Shown here: in pieces, positions 52,009 to 60,443 of the stretch
Numbering within the stretch: position 1 is the first letter of the stretch
Layout of the letters: the number at the start of each line of letters is the position of its first letter
Assembly (NCBI RefSeq): GCF_041088075.1
Contig: NZ_JBGCVY010000049.1
Span: 55,280-119,279, forward strand
Length of the DNA stretch: 64,000 nt
Source of the DNA: Mucilaginibacter_A sp041088075
GTDB taxonomy: Bacteria; Bacteroidota; Bacteroidia; Sphingobacteriales; Sphingobacteriaceae
Direction of reading: 5' to 3'
Notes under the pieces: generated by a model
What the model was told of the DNA's origin: nothing
The model's database searches: none
The model's input: only the letters and a program-made list of their open reading frames with translations
Position numbers and translations under genes: made by a program

Positions 52009-53712
52009 TTAAAACCTGAACGTTACGCCAAGTTCGCCATGAAAATTAAAAACATCGTTGTGCGGGATATAATACTTGCCCGGGTCATAATCTTTTAAAA
52101 TCCATTCGTAATTTAAGGATTTGATTTCCTGTAATTTGGCATTGAATATCAGGTTTTTGTAGTTCCATTCGCCGTTTAAGGCAAAGGCAAAATCAACCCA
52201 TTTCCTGCTGTTGCCATTGATGTCTGGGAAAGCTGTGCGGTAAAAATCAACATCGTGTTCGTAACGTTCTAAGCCGATGCCTAATTTTTTCAGGCCCGAA
52301 ACCCAGCTTACATCTACGGATTGCAGGTTTCCGCCGGAACCGGTCCCGGCACCCAAAATCTGGCCTTCGTTCGTATGCCCTTGTGTTACCTGATAATGCG
52401 TGTACCATCCGCCCGCATCGCGCACCAACTTGTCTGGTGTTTGTGAAAGCTGGGTAATTTCGGCACCGAACAAAATATGCTGGTCAATTTTACCCGGTAA
52501 AAGAAGCATCTTGCGAAAGCCAAACAAATAGGCCCGGGAATGATCCGGCGAACCTAAAAAATCATTATAATTATAAGAGTTGTCGTTCAGGCCGTACTCA
52601 AAATAAACCTCTGCCTGCGCTTTGGTAAACAACCAGCGGCTGTAAAACGAAGTTACCTGATCGCGTGGAAAAGGGTCGCCGTTGACACCGGAAACAACTT
52701 TTTCATATGCTGTAAGGAATGGAAAATAACCTTTTAAACCGTGGACATCATTATGATAAGCATCAAAAGTCCGGGTATAACCAAGCGTAAGGCCCGGTAC
52801 CCATTTTGGGTGGTAGTTGATGTTGATCCCGGTGAAATACCGCCAATCGTTTCTTTTTGGTGCAAATAAATTTGTCCCGTCTGGCAAAGCAGTTACCGCT
52901 AAAGGTGTAAAATTTGACGCATCCAACCGCGCGGCTATAAACTGGGCTTCAAAAGAACCGATGTAAGTTTTTATTGGCCGAACGGTATTTAAGGTGAAAT
53001 GCTTGAAACCCGGAGCATTATTGCTTAAAACCAAAGCATTGCGAACGCCCGGCCCCCACCAGATATTTTCGTTGGACAGACCTGCGGACACCGGCCCAAA
53101 AGTCAGCCTGATACTGCTTTGGCCCCAAAATGCTTTGCTGTACGGGCTGTTACCATAGCGTTCGGGCCAGTCAATCATATTGTGATAGACGTAGTAATTG
53201 GCCAAATCCTGCCCGGTATGGCCGGAAGCAAAACCATTAAAAGCCGGGTTTGTGGCATAAACATATTCCGGCCTTAACTGAACACTTAACGGACCAATTT
53301 TTGCAAAAAAACCACCGCTTACCATCGTTTGATAGCCTTTAGCCGGAATCATGGCGCCATCGTTCCAGCCATAAGGATGATCAGAATTATATTGCTGCTG
53401 CCAGGATAAGGGCAAGATTTGGAAAACGCCTAAACCTTTTGCAAAAGACATGGGCCCGGTTTTTACCCAATGGTCAGCTTTGAGGGAACTGTCCGGATCA
53501 AAAACATCCTTGATTTTTGACGAAGCAACCGGAAAAAGAGGGCGTATGGTAAAAGAAATATTAGAATCCACCTTGCCTAAAAGCTGTTCGCGCCGGTAAT
53601 AATCGTCCAGTACATTTGAACCAACGGGAAGCGTTTGTGCAGATACTTTAGCGCCTGGCACAAAGCAGCTAAAAGCAAGCGCACTCAATACGATAAAAAA
53701 TATTTTTTTCAT
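52009..53712 (-). CDS. Wzi-like capsule-assembly outer-membrane protein (first copy)
   Basis: 567 residues; ATG at 53712. Signal peptide MKKIFFIVLSALAFSCFVPG to about residue 25. The rest is rich in alternating aromatic beta-strands and ends in Phe (FHGELGVTFRF), as outer-membrane barrels do. Shared blocks with its neighbour at 53902: DHPYGWNDGAMIPAKGYQT, SIRLTFGPVSAGLSNENIWW, GPGVRNALVLSNNAPGFKHF and SLDVSWVSGLKKLG-type segments. These are features of the capsule-assembly Wzi family, whose E. coli member anchors capsule at the surface. Codons for K-M-L-L-L-P-G-K coincide with a 27-base right arm of the dispersed repeat (52484-52510). Confidence 0.85.
   Translation of the reverse strand: MKKIFFIVLSALAFSCFVPGAKVSAQTLPVGSNVLDDYYRREQLLGKVDSNISFTIRPLFPVASSKIKDVFDPDSSLKADHWVKTGPMSFAKGLGVFQILPLSWQQQYNSDHPYGWNDGAMIPAKGYQTMVSGGFFAKIGPLSVQLRPEYVYATNPAFNGFASGHTGQDLANYYVYHNMIDWPERYGNSPYSKAFWGQSSIRLTFGPVSAGLSNENIWWGPGVRNALVLSNNAPGFKHFTLNTVRPIKTYIGSFEAQFIAARLDASNFTPLAVTALPDGTNLFAPKRNDWRYFTGININYHPKWVPGLTLGYTRTFDAYHNDVHGLKGYFPFLTAYEKVVSGVNGDPFPRDQVTSFYSRWLFTKAQAEVYFEYGLNDNSYNYNDFLGSPDHSRAYLFGFRKMLLLPGKIDQHILFGAEITQLSQTPDKLVRDAGGWYTHYQVTQGHTNEGQILGAGTGSGGNLQSVDVSWVSGLKKLGIGLERYEHDVDFYRTAFPDINGNSRKWVDFAFALNGEWNYKNLIFNAKLQEIKSLNYEWILKDYDPGKYYIPHNDVFNFHGELGVTFRF
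52484..52510. repeat. Repeat right arm inside a Wzi-like gene
   Basis: TCAATTTTACCCGGTAAAAG then AAGCATC matches the whole right arm of the palindrome, not only the 14-mer (exact 14-mer at 52496-52509). The paralogue at 53902 has unrelated residues here without any change in length. Confidence 0.65.
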
Positions 53713-53760
53713 TTCTACGGGCCTGATTGTCAGGACTTGCTTAACCTCTTTTTTGCCTTC

Positions 53761-53844
53761 ATGCTTCTTTTACCGTACTAAAAACAGTATGGCCAATATT
53801 CTAAATTTACGTTTGATACCAATTTTTTAGTGCTAAAAGAAGCA
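53761..53844. repeat. Palindromic repeat of the ATGCTTCTTTTACC family
   Basis: Arms ATGCTTCTTTTACCGTACTA (53761) and AGTGCTAAAAGAAGCAT (to 53844), with inner AAAAACAGT/ACCAATTTT. It lies between the two Wzi-like genes. Confidence 0.75.
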
Positions 53845-53901
53845 TTGCGATGATCTTTCCAAAGCTTTAAAACAACCTGCTTATCCATCCACATCAATAA
53901 A

Positions 53902-55596
53902 CTAAAACCTATAACTGGCCCCAAGCTGCACCTGCAAATTAAACCTGCTGGTTTGGTTTTGAAAAGTAATATCGTTGCCCGGTTTCTTTAAAGCCCATTG
54001 GTAATCAAAAGATTTAATCCCTTGGATTTTTGTATTGAAAATTAAGTTTTTGTAATTCCATTCGCCGTTAAAGGCCATGCTCATATCCACCCAGTGTCGC
54101 GTGTAATCCTGGCTGTCGCTAAAGGCGTAGTAATAAAAATCGTTGTTATGTACGTAGCGCTCAAACTGCAGGCCCAGCTTTTTTAATCCGCTAACCCAAC
54201 TTACGTCCAAAGATTGAAGGTTTGCCCCCGGCCCAATCCCGGCCCCCAAACTTTCCCCCAAGTTGGTATAACCCTGGCGGATGCTTTTGCTGACGTACCA
54301 CTCATCGCCGGCCAAAAGTTTGCTGATCGAATTTTCCTGAAGCTGGGTAACTTCAACACCAATTAAAATATTTTCCTTACGGGAGCTGTTAAAAGGCAAC
54401 AGCTTTCTAAGCCCCCAAATGTACGCCCTCGAATTTTCGGGCGATAAAATTGATTGTAAAAAATCGCTTGTGGTATTGTTGCGGCCGTATTCAAAATAAA
54501 TCTCGGCGTGTTCTTTTGTCCACACCCAGCGCATAAAAACTGAGCTTCGCTGGTCTTGCTTGTTGAGCGGGTCGTCTGGTGCGTTTACTCTTTTTACCGA
54601 TGAAAAAAGCGGCAGGTAACTTTTGATTCCGCTCAAATCCTTGCCATAAGTTTGGGAGCTTTGATCGAAACCTAGAAACAAGCCGGGAACCCATTTAGGC
54701 TGCCAGGTTACGATGATTCCGGCCAGGTAACGCCAGTCGTTAAGCTTTGGCACATACAAATTGGTGTTAAAATAAGTATGGTCTGGAACCAAAGGCGCAA
54801 AGCCCGAGTTTTCTAACCGCCCGGCAATCAACTGCCCTTCAAAAGAACCAATGGGCGTTTTTAAAGGCCGGGAAGTATTTAAGGTGAGGTGTTTAAAGCC
54901 CGGTGCAGAATTGCTCATCAACAATGAATTCCGGATACCCGGCCCCCACCACAAATTTTCGGTAGACAGGCCAAAAGACAAGCCTTTGTAATTTAAGCGG
55001 ATACTGCTTTGGCCCCAATAGGCCTTTGTATAACTGTTTGTACCAAAACGGACGGGCAGATCAGTATTGTTGTAAATATCGTAGTAACGGGCAAAAATAA
55101 CATCGTAATGGCTTTGGCTTAACGTTTCAAAGGGCGGGTTTTGGGCAATCACCAATTCTGGCCTGAACTGGATAGACAAAGGCCCGTACTCCGCAAAAAC
55201 ACCGGCACTAAAATAAGTTTGAATGCCTTTTGCCGGGATCATGGCGCCATCGTTCCAACCGTAAGGATGATCTGAATTAAGCTGAGACTGAAAAGTTAGT
55301 GGTAAAAGAAGTATGCTTAATTTTTTATCTGCATATCGCCCAGAACCGTTTACTTTCAGCAAATTGTAGCGTTGCTCGCTGCTGTCGGGATAAAAAGGGT
55401 CTGCCGGCTTTTTTAAACTGGTTGGAAACACCGGCCGAACGGTAAAAGAAACACTGGTATCGGCCTGGCCCTGCAACTGCGTCCGCCTGAAATAATCTTC
55501 GGTAGCTACGGCACCAACCGGAAGCGACTGCGCATGTATTGCCGAACTGATACCAATCAGCACAACACAAATGATGGTAAATTTGATAATCCTCAC
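53902..55596 (-). CDS. Wzi-like capsule-assembly outer-membrane protein (second copy)
   Basis: 564 residues; start GTG at 55596, sharing GTGA with the end of the lipoprotein gene, which implies coupled translation. Signal peptide ending IHAQS. It has the same series of beta-strand blocks as the first copy: DHPYGWNDGAMIPAKGIQT, AYWGQSSIRLNYKGLSFGLS, ENLWWGPGIRNSLLMSNSAP, and a final Phe. The tandem pair arose by duplication. Codons for S-I-L-L-L-P (55300-55314) include GGTAAAAGAAGTAT, one mismatch from the dispersed motif. Confidence 0.85.
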   Translation of the reverse strand: MRIIKFTIICVVLIGISSAIHAQSLPVGAVATEDYFRRTQLQGQADTSVSFTVRPVFPTSLKKPADPFYPDSSEQRYNLLKVNGSGRYADKKLSILLLPLTFQSQLNSDHPYGWNDGAMIPAKGIQTYFSAGVFAEYGPLSIQFRPELVIAQNPPFETLSQSHYDVIFARYYDIYNNTDLPVRFGTNSYTKAYWGQSSIRLNYKGLSFGLSTENLWWGPGIRNSLLMSNSAPGFKHLTLNTSRPLKTPIGSFEGQLIAGRLENSGFAPLVPDHTYFNTNLYVPKLNDWRYLAGIIVTWQPKWVPGLFLGFDQSSQTYGKDLSGIKSYLPLFSSVKRVNAPDDPLNKQDQRSSVFMRWVWTKEHAEIYFEYGRNNTTSDFLQSILSPENSRAYIWGLRKLLPFNSSRKENILIGVEVTQLQENSISKLLAGDEWYVSKSIRQGYTNLGESLGAGIGPGANLQSLDVSWVSGLKKLGLQFERYVHNNDFYYYAFSDSQDYTRHWVDMSMAFNGEWNYKNLIFNTKIQGIKSFDYQWALKKPGNDITFQNQTSRFNLQVQLGASYRF

Positions 55597-56246
55597 AAGG
55601 TAATTGCTTTTACAACGATATTATCTACCGACCAGCTTTCATCGCATTTCGGATCGGCTGCATTCGGTTGGATCAGCTTATCTAAGCACTGCAATACCAA
55701 AGTTTTATTGGTATGCCTGAAAGTTTTTTCGATCTTATATTCGGTTGTTCCGTTGGGGCTGCTGCTGTTGCTGCAGGCACCGGGAAGATCAGTCCTGAAA
55801 GCACCTGTTTTGGGGTTATGATTGCTGTTTGGATAATCTGCAGGATAAGCTTGCGGCGGGCAAAAAACACCACCGCCGCCCGGGCAAATATCATTAGAAA
55901 AAGTAGTGTTGATATACGTGTTTCCGTCAACCAGCATCTCCCAAATATCCGGGCCGTCGGGTGCCATTCTGTTGCCGTCCCATTTATCGTGTATGTACAA
56001 ATCGAAAGAAATGGTGATCAGGTCATGTTCAGGCAGGTTGTTAACGGTTAGTGCAAAGTTGCCGTTGTTGTACCGCCCTAAAACTGCCGAATTGTTAAAC
56101 TGAGCGATCGCACCGCTTTGTATGGCAGACAGATCGCCGCTTTCAAAGTTGTTGGCGTAAACCTGCACTTCATTGCGCACATGCTCTTTACAGGAAACCA
56201 AAAAAATGATGCAGAAAGCAACAATAAATCGTATTTCTTTTATCAT
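55593..56246 (-). CDS. Cys-rich lipoprotein, lectin-like domain suspected
   Basis: 217 residues; ATG at 56246, one base after the dehydratase stop. Lipoprotein signal with lipobox FLVSC (Cys19). The mature part starts QVYANNFESGDLSAI and continues FALTVNNLPEHDLITISFDL, typical of a concanavalin/LamG-type beta-sandwich. A disordered Gly/Pro/Asn segment with Cys residues (ICPGGGGVFCPPQAYP, PGACSNSSSPNG, QCLDKL, PKCDESW) holds at least five further Cys, so disulfides are likely. Coupled to the Wzi-like gene by overlap. Surface attachment of glycan is a plausible role, inferred only from the neighbours. Confidence 0.6.
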   Translation of the reverse strand: MIKEIRFIVAFCIIFLVSCKEHVRNEVQVYANNFESGDLSAIQSGAIAQFNNSAVLGRYNNGNFALTVNNLPEHDLITISFDLYIHDKWDGNRMAPDGPDIWEMLVDGNTYINTTFSNDICPGGGGVFCPPQAYPADYPNSNHNPKTGAFRTDLPGACSNSSSPNGTTEYKIEKTFRHTNKTLVLQCLDKLIQPNAADPKCDESWSVDNIVVKAITL

Positions 56247-58199
56247 TTACCTTGCTTTAGAAATCATGTCCAACTCTTCAAACACCGAGTTTTTACTTTT
56301 AAACTCGTGCACAATTTGCTTCATGGTTTTCACCACCTGCAAATCGTCATTGGTTTTGGCCTGGTTGATCAGTTCATAAATCTGGCTTTCAATTTCGTTG
56401 AACAAGTATTCCCTCACTTTGCCGATCATGATTTTTTCGTGATGGGTTGGCATCGTGTTTTCATGGTCGTTCAGCAATTCTTCAAACAGCTTTTCGCCTG
56501 GCCTTAAACCTGTAAACTCGATTTTAATATCTTGGTTTGGGATCAGTCCGGCCAGCCGGATCATGCGTTTGGCCAGTTCAATAATCTTTACCGATTTGCC
56601 CATGTCAAAAATGTAGATCTCGCCGCCGTTGCCCATACAGCCTGCTTCCAAAACCAAACGGCAGGCTTCGGGAATCGTCATAAAAAACCGCGTGATTTCC
56701 GGATGCGTAACCGTAACCGGTCCGCCTTTTTCGATCTGTTCTTTAAACCTTGGAATAACCGAGCCGTTGGAACCCAGCACATTGCCAAAACGCGTGGTGA
56801 TAAAACGGGTAATTGGTTTGGTATTGTTTAACTGGCTTAAACCGTTTGTAAAACGGAAATCTTTACTGCTGATGGATTTGTTTAAAGCCTGCACATAAAT
56901 TTCGGCAATCCTTTTTGAGGCACCCATTACGTTGGTTGGGTTTACGGCTTTATCCGTAGAAATCATCACAAACTTTTGCACGCCGTGTTTTACCGAAAGA
57001 TCGGCAATGGTTTTTGTTCCCAACACATTGGTTTTGATGGCTTCCGAAGCATTGTCTTCCATCAAAGGAACATGTTTGTAAGCAGCAGCGTGGTAAACAT
57101 ACTGCGGTTTGTAGGTTTCAAACAAATGGCCCATGCGTTTTTCGTCTTTTACGTCGCCTACAAAAGCATGGAAGTTTGAGCTTACGTGCGCATCTTCAAT
57201 CTCCAGGTACATATGGTGCAAAGCCGTTTCTGATTGATCGCACATAATGATCAAGCCGGTATCAAACTTTAACAATTGCCTCACAATTTCGCTGCCGATA
57301 GAGCCTGCCGCGCCGGTTATCAATATCCTTTTTCCTTTTAACTCAGTCTGGATGGCGGTAATATCAATCTGAATAGATTTCCGGTTTAAGAGGTCTTCAA
57401 TATTAACTTTTTGAATTTGCGTTGGCTGCAACTTTCCGCCCGACCATACATCATGCGGCGGAACGTGCAGTACTTTGATGTTGTTTTCGAGGCAAACATC
57501 TACAATTTTGTTTTTACGGTCTACTGGTATGGTGTAAGAAGCAAAAATCACTTCGTCTAATTTATGATCTTCTATCAGTCCCGGCAGCTCTTTGGCATCC
57601 AGTATCTTAATCCGGTCAATCATTTTTCCTACTTTTCGCTGGTCGTCATCTACGTAGGCGATGATGTTTTTATTCACTTTAAAATCATGGTCGAAAGTCC
57701 TTTTTGCGGCAACGCCAGATTCGCCTGCACCATAAATGATCACCCTTTTTTTATCCAGCCTCAGGTTTTTTACGTACAAAAAGAAATACTTTACCAGCAT
57801 TCGGTAGGTTACCATCAGCAAAAAGCATGACAAGGCATTGATAATTAAAATACTGTTGGAAATAAACTGCGGCCTGCCACTTGCCACGGTAAATAAATTG
57901 AAGATAAAAAAAGCACCGTTGCTAAGGAAAACGGCAAACAAAATACGGAAAGAATCCTGCGCGCTGGTGTACCGGATGATGCCTGAATAGGTTTTTACGG
58001 CAAAGAAAACAATGGTACTGATGGCTAAAATAATCAATACGTTTTGACTGAACTGCATAAAATTAAGGGCAGAAAAGTCGAAATTGTATTTGATGATGTA
58101 AGCAGCCGTGATGGACAGCAGGCAAATGAGCAGGTCGAGGGTAAAGATTATCCAGCGCGGTACTATATTTAACTGTTTAAACAATCTGGTGGAAGTCAT
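56247..58199 (-). CDS. FlaA1/WbpM-like membrane UDP-sugar 4,6-dehydratase
   Basis: 650 residues; ATG at 58199. Four N-terminal membrane helices (residues about 13-137), a first Rossmann region (VIIYGAGESGVAAKRT) and a second, catalytic SDR domain with ITGAAGSIGSEIVRQL (GAAGSIG at 296-302). The catalytic set is Ser414 in MISTDKAVNP, Met425 and Lys429 in NVMGASKRIAEIY, the S-M-K form known from WbpM/FlaA1-type enzymes. It probably converts UDP-GlcNAc to the 4-keto-6-deoxy sugar that becomes QuiNAc or FucNAc. The reductase at 59511 would act next. Confidence 0.92.
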   Translation of the reverse strand: MTSTRLFKQLNIVPRWIIFTLDLLICLLSITAAYIIKYNFDFSALNFMQFSQNVLIILAISTIVFFAVKTYSGIIRYTSAQDSFRILFAVFLSNGAFFIFNLFTVASGRPQFISNSILIINALSCFLLMVTYRMLVKYFFLYVKNLRLDKKRVIIYGAGESGVAAKRTFDHDFKVNKNIIAYVDDDQRKVGKMIDRIKILDAKELPGLIEDHKLDEVIFASYTIPVDRKNKIVDVCLENNIKVLHVPPHDVWSGGKLQPTQIQKVNIEDLLNRKSIQIDITAIQTELKGKRILITGAAGSIGSEIVRQLLKFDTGLIIMCDQSETALHHMYLEIEDAHVSSNFHAFVGDVKDEKRMGHLFETYKPQYVYHAAAYKHVPLMEDNASEAIKTNVLGTKTIADLSVKHGVQKFVMISTDKAVNPTNVMGASKRIAEIYVQALNKSISSKDFRFTNGLSQLNNTKPITRFITTRFGNVLGSNGSVIPRFKEQIEKGGPVTVTHPEITRFFMTIPEACRLVLEAGCMGNGGEIYIFDMGKSVKIIELAKRMIRLAGLIPNQDIKIEFTGLRPGEKLFEELLNDHENTMPTHHEKIMIGKVREYLFNEIESQIYELINQAKTNDDLQVVKTMKQIVHEFKSKNSVFEELDMISKAR

Positions 58200-58433
58200 G
58201 TGAGCATAATTGTGAGCTATCGCAATACAACGTGTATTAAATATCTACATTTAAAAGTTTGTTGTGTTTGTAACAGATGCTTTATCTACAATCTTTATCG
58301 GCAAATAATGAAGTAAAATAAAGCATAAATTTAAACATAGTTAAAAAAATTGTCATTGGTTTTTGTTTTTATATCTAATACGTTAATACGGTGTGCATCT
58401 GTTACAGCATCTTAAAATTAATTTTAACCAAGG

Positions 58434-58520
58434 CATACTTCTTTTATCATATAAAAATCAGTGGTGTGTATGCGGACATCAAACATTACAACAACAATTT
58501 TAGGGTGGTAAAAGAAGCAT
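58434..58520. repeat. Palindromic repeat of the ATGCTTCTTTTACC family
   Basis: Arms CATACTTCTTTTATCATATA (58434) and TAGGGTGGTAAAAGAAGCAT (to 58520). It lies in the 58200-58532 gap between two minus-strand genes; upstream 58200-58400 holds only AT-rich sequence and presumably the dehydratase promoter. Confidence 0.72.
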
Positions 58521-58532
58521 CGTGCCAAACAC

Positions 58533-59507
58533 TTATATTTTAACCGGTTTCAACAACCTGCGCGGACCTTCTAATAAAAACCGTAATGCAACGAACAAAC
58601 CGGTAACCAAAACCAAAACCGCGGCTAATTTAAAGTTTGATGCCGAAAGAAAAGCAAGCCAGCAAATATTTATCCCTAACTGAACCAAGGCATACAGCGA
58701 GGCAACCAGCACGTGAGGCAGTTTTTTTTCGTTGGCCAAAAACTGGTACAAATGGCTGCGGTGCGCTTTAAAAATATTTTCTTTTCTAAAAAGCCTGAAC
58801 ACAATGGTCGAAATTGCATCCAGACCGTAAAGCAAAAGCAGCGCAAAGTAGCCCGGGTTTTGTGTTTTGATGATCAGTTGCAGCAAAAAGAAAAGGATAA
58901 TGAAAGCCAGGCTCACGCTGCCCACATCGCCGGCAAAGCATTTGGCTTTGGTACGGAAATTGAAAAAGTTAAAAACCAGCACGGCCAGTATCGCCACGAT
59001 CAAAAAACCATCGGCAGTAAAATGAACCCTAACCGCATTGATGTATTGTAAAGTAACCAGCGTAACCAAACCATAGCCGCCGGTAATACCATTTATGCCG
59101 TCCATAAAATTGATGGCGTTGATCGTGCCGATCACAAATACCAAAGCAAGCAAAATCCAATAAACCGGGAACACAAACAGGTGTAGCTGGTAAAAAAGCA
59201 AGGCCACGGCCGTGATATGGAAAAGCATCCGCACTTTGCTGCTTAGTTCGCGGATGTCATCCATAAAACTGATGAAGCCAATCAGCAAAAGCCCAACTAA
59301 AAAGTATGGATAAACGAAGCCTGCATAAAATGAAAAAGCCAGGATGGCAAATGCAAAAATAATCCCACCGCCACGTATGGTTATGGCCGTATGCGAACTT
59401 CGGTGGTTGGGCTTATCAATAATGTTGAAATGATCGGCAATTTTGAAGTACAACAATTCGGCAGCAAAAAGGAGGACTAAACTGATAGCAAGTAGGGTTA
59501 GGGGCAT
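58533..59507 (-). CDS. WecA/WbpL-like undecaprenyl-phosphate sugar-1-phosphate transferase
   Basis: Initiates assembly of a repeat unit by moving a HexNAc-1-phosphate from UDP to undecaprenyl phosphate. 324 residues; ATG at 59507. Polytopic MraY/WecA family protein: HFNIIDKPNHRSSHTAITIR then GGGIIF (residues about 26-51), the acidic FMDDIREL (81-88) and INFMDGINGITGGYG (132-146, the NxxNxxDG motif). The pairing with the dehydratase and reductase suggests a donor such as UDP-QuiNAc or UDP-FucNAc. It lies three bases after the reductase gene. Confidence 0.92.
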   Translation of the reverse strand: MPLTLLAISLVLLFAAELLYFKIADHFNIIDKPNHRSSHTAITIRGGGIIFAFAILAFSFYAGFVYPYFLVGLLLIGFISFMDDIRELSSKVRMLFHITAVALLFYQLHLFVFPVYWILLALVFVIGTINAINFMDGINGITGGYGLVTLVTLQYINAVRVHFTADGFLIVAILAVLVFNFFNFRTKAKCFAGDVGSVSLAFIILFFLLQLIIKTQNPGYFALLLLYGLDAISTIVFRLFRKENIFKAHRSHLYQFLANEKKLPHVLVASLYALVQLGINICWLAFLSASNFKLAAVLVLVTGLFVALRFLLEGPRRLLKPVKI

Positions 59508-59510
59508 AAA

Positions 59511-60443
59511 TTATACTTGGCTAAAAGAAGAAGCAGTTATTTGCAGGCCCCGTGCTGTTTTTACAGGCAATTTTTTGTTGATGGCTGCTTTTATTTTTGC
59601 ATTGCTTACCACGTAGCTTTCCGTTAATTTACCAAGCCGTTCGGTAGTTAAAGGAAGGTGCAGCCGATCGCCAACTTTGGCAAAAAAAGTAATCAACCGG
59701 GGAGAAATCTTCCACAAGCGCGGTTTTTTATTTAAGGATTGAGATAGTATCGTAACTACTTCATTGGTAGAAAGTGCTTCATCATCTGCAACATTATAAA
59801 TCCCACTTTTAATATCGTCCCTTGAGATCAATTCTTTGATAACAAAGCAAAGGTTTTCGACACTTAAAAAAGACCTTTTGTTATTAAAACCGGCTAAAGG
59901 ATAAGGGATCCCTTTTTTAACAACCTGGTAAAGCAAATTCAAATTGCCTTTATTTCCCGGCCCATGGATCATGCAAGGGCGAAGGATATAATAGGACTTC
60001 CCTGCTGGCAAAGTTTGGCTTTGAATATATTGTTCGGCCATTAACTTGGATTTTCCGTAATCTGTTTTAGGTTCGGGTTCAACATCTTCTGTCAGTATTT
60101 GATCAACCTCATCAGCAGCCGCTTTAACAGAACTTATAAAAATAAATTTTTTTGCGTTGGAATCTAAAAAAGCATCATACAGCTTTTTAGTGAGTTCGAA
60201 ATTAACCTGGTAGTATTCTTCGGGATTAGACGTTTTTTTAAGGTTGTGGGCTTTGCCGGCCAAGTGGATGATGGAATTGTAGTTGTTAATTACATCTTTA
60301 GAAATATTTTGTAGTTCTTTTCTGTTTAGCGCATCGCTTGGATAATCTTTTTTAAGATAATTAATTAAATTATGGCCAACAAAACCTGATACACCTGTTA
60401 TCAAAATTCTAATTAATTTGCGAGGTAAGCTGTTCAAATTCAC
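59511..60443 (-). CDS. NAD-dependent epimerase/dehydratase family reductase, WbpK-like
   Basis: 310 residues; start taken at GTG 60443, which overlaps the upstream GT4 gene by 35 bases. No ATG lies between it and the Rossmann motif ITGVSGFVGHNLINYL, so the start is uncertain by a few codons. The SDR pair Tyr-xxx-Lys is in TDYGKSKLMAEQYI, with IFISSVKAAADEV before it and YNVADDEALSTNEVV later. It fits 4-keto reductases that pair with WecA/WbpL proteins. Likely product: UDP-D-QuiNAc or UDP-D-FucNAc. Confidence 0.82.
   Translation of the reverse strand: MNLNSLPRKLIRILITGVSGFVGHNLINYLKKDYPSDALNRKELQNISKDVINNYNSIIHLAGKAHNLKKTSNPEEYYQVNFELTKKLYDAFLDSNAKKFIFISSVKAAADEVDQILTEDVEPEPKTDYGKSKLMAEQYIQSQTLPAGKSYYILRPCMIHGPGNKGNLNLLYQVVKKGIPYPLAGFNNKRSFLSVENLCFVIKELISRDDIKSGIYNVADDEALSTNEVVTILSQSLNKKPRLWKISPRLITFFAKVGDRLHLPLTTERLGKLTESYVVSNAKIKAAINKKLPVKTARGLQITASSFSQV

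Noticed and set aside
8842..58520. CRISPR array as an explanation for the repeated motif
   Set aside because: Copies are dispersed by kilobases, inverted in pairs, with no regular spacers and no cas genes.
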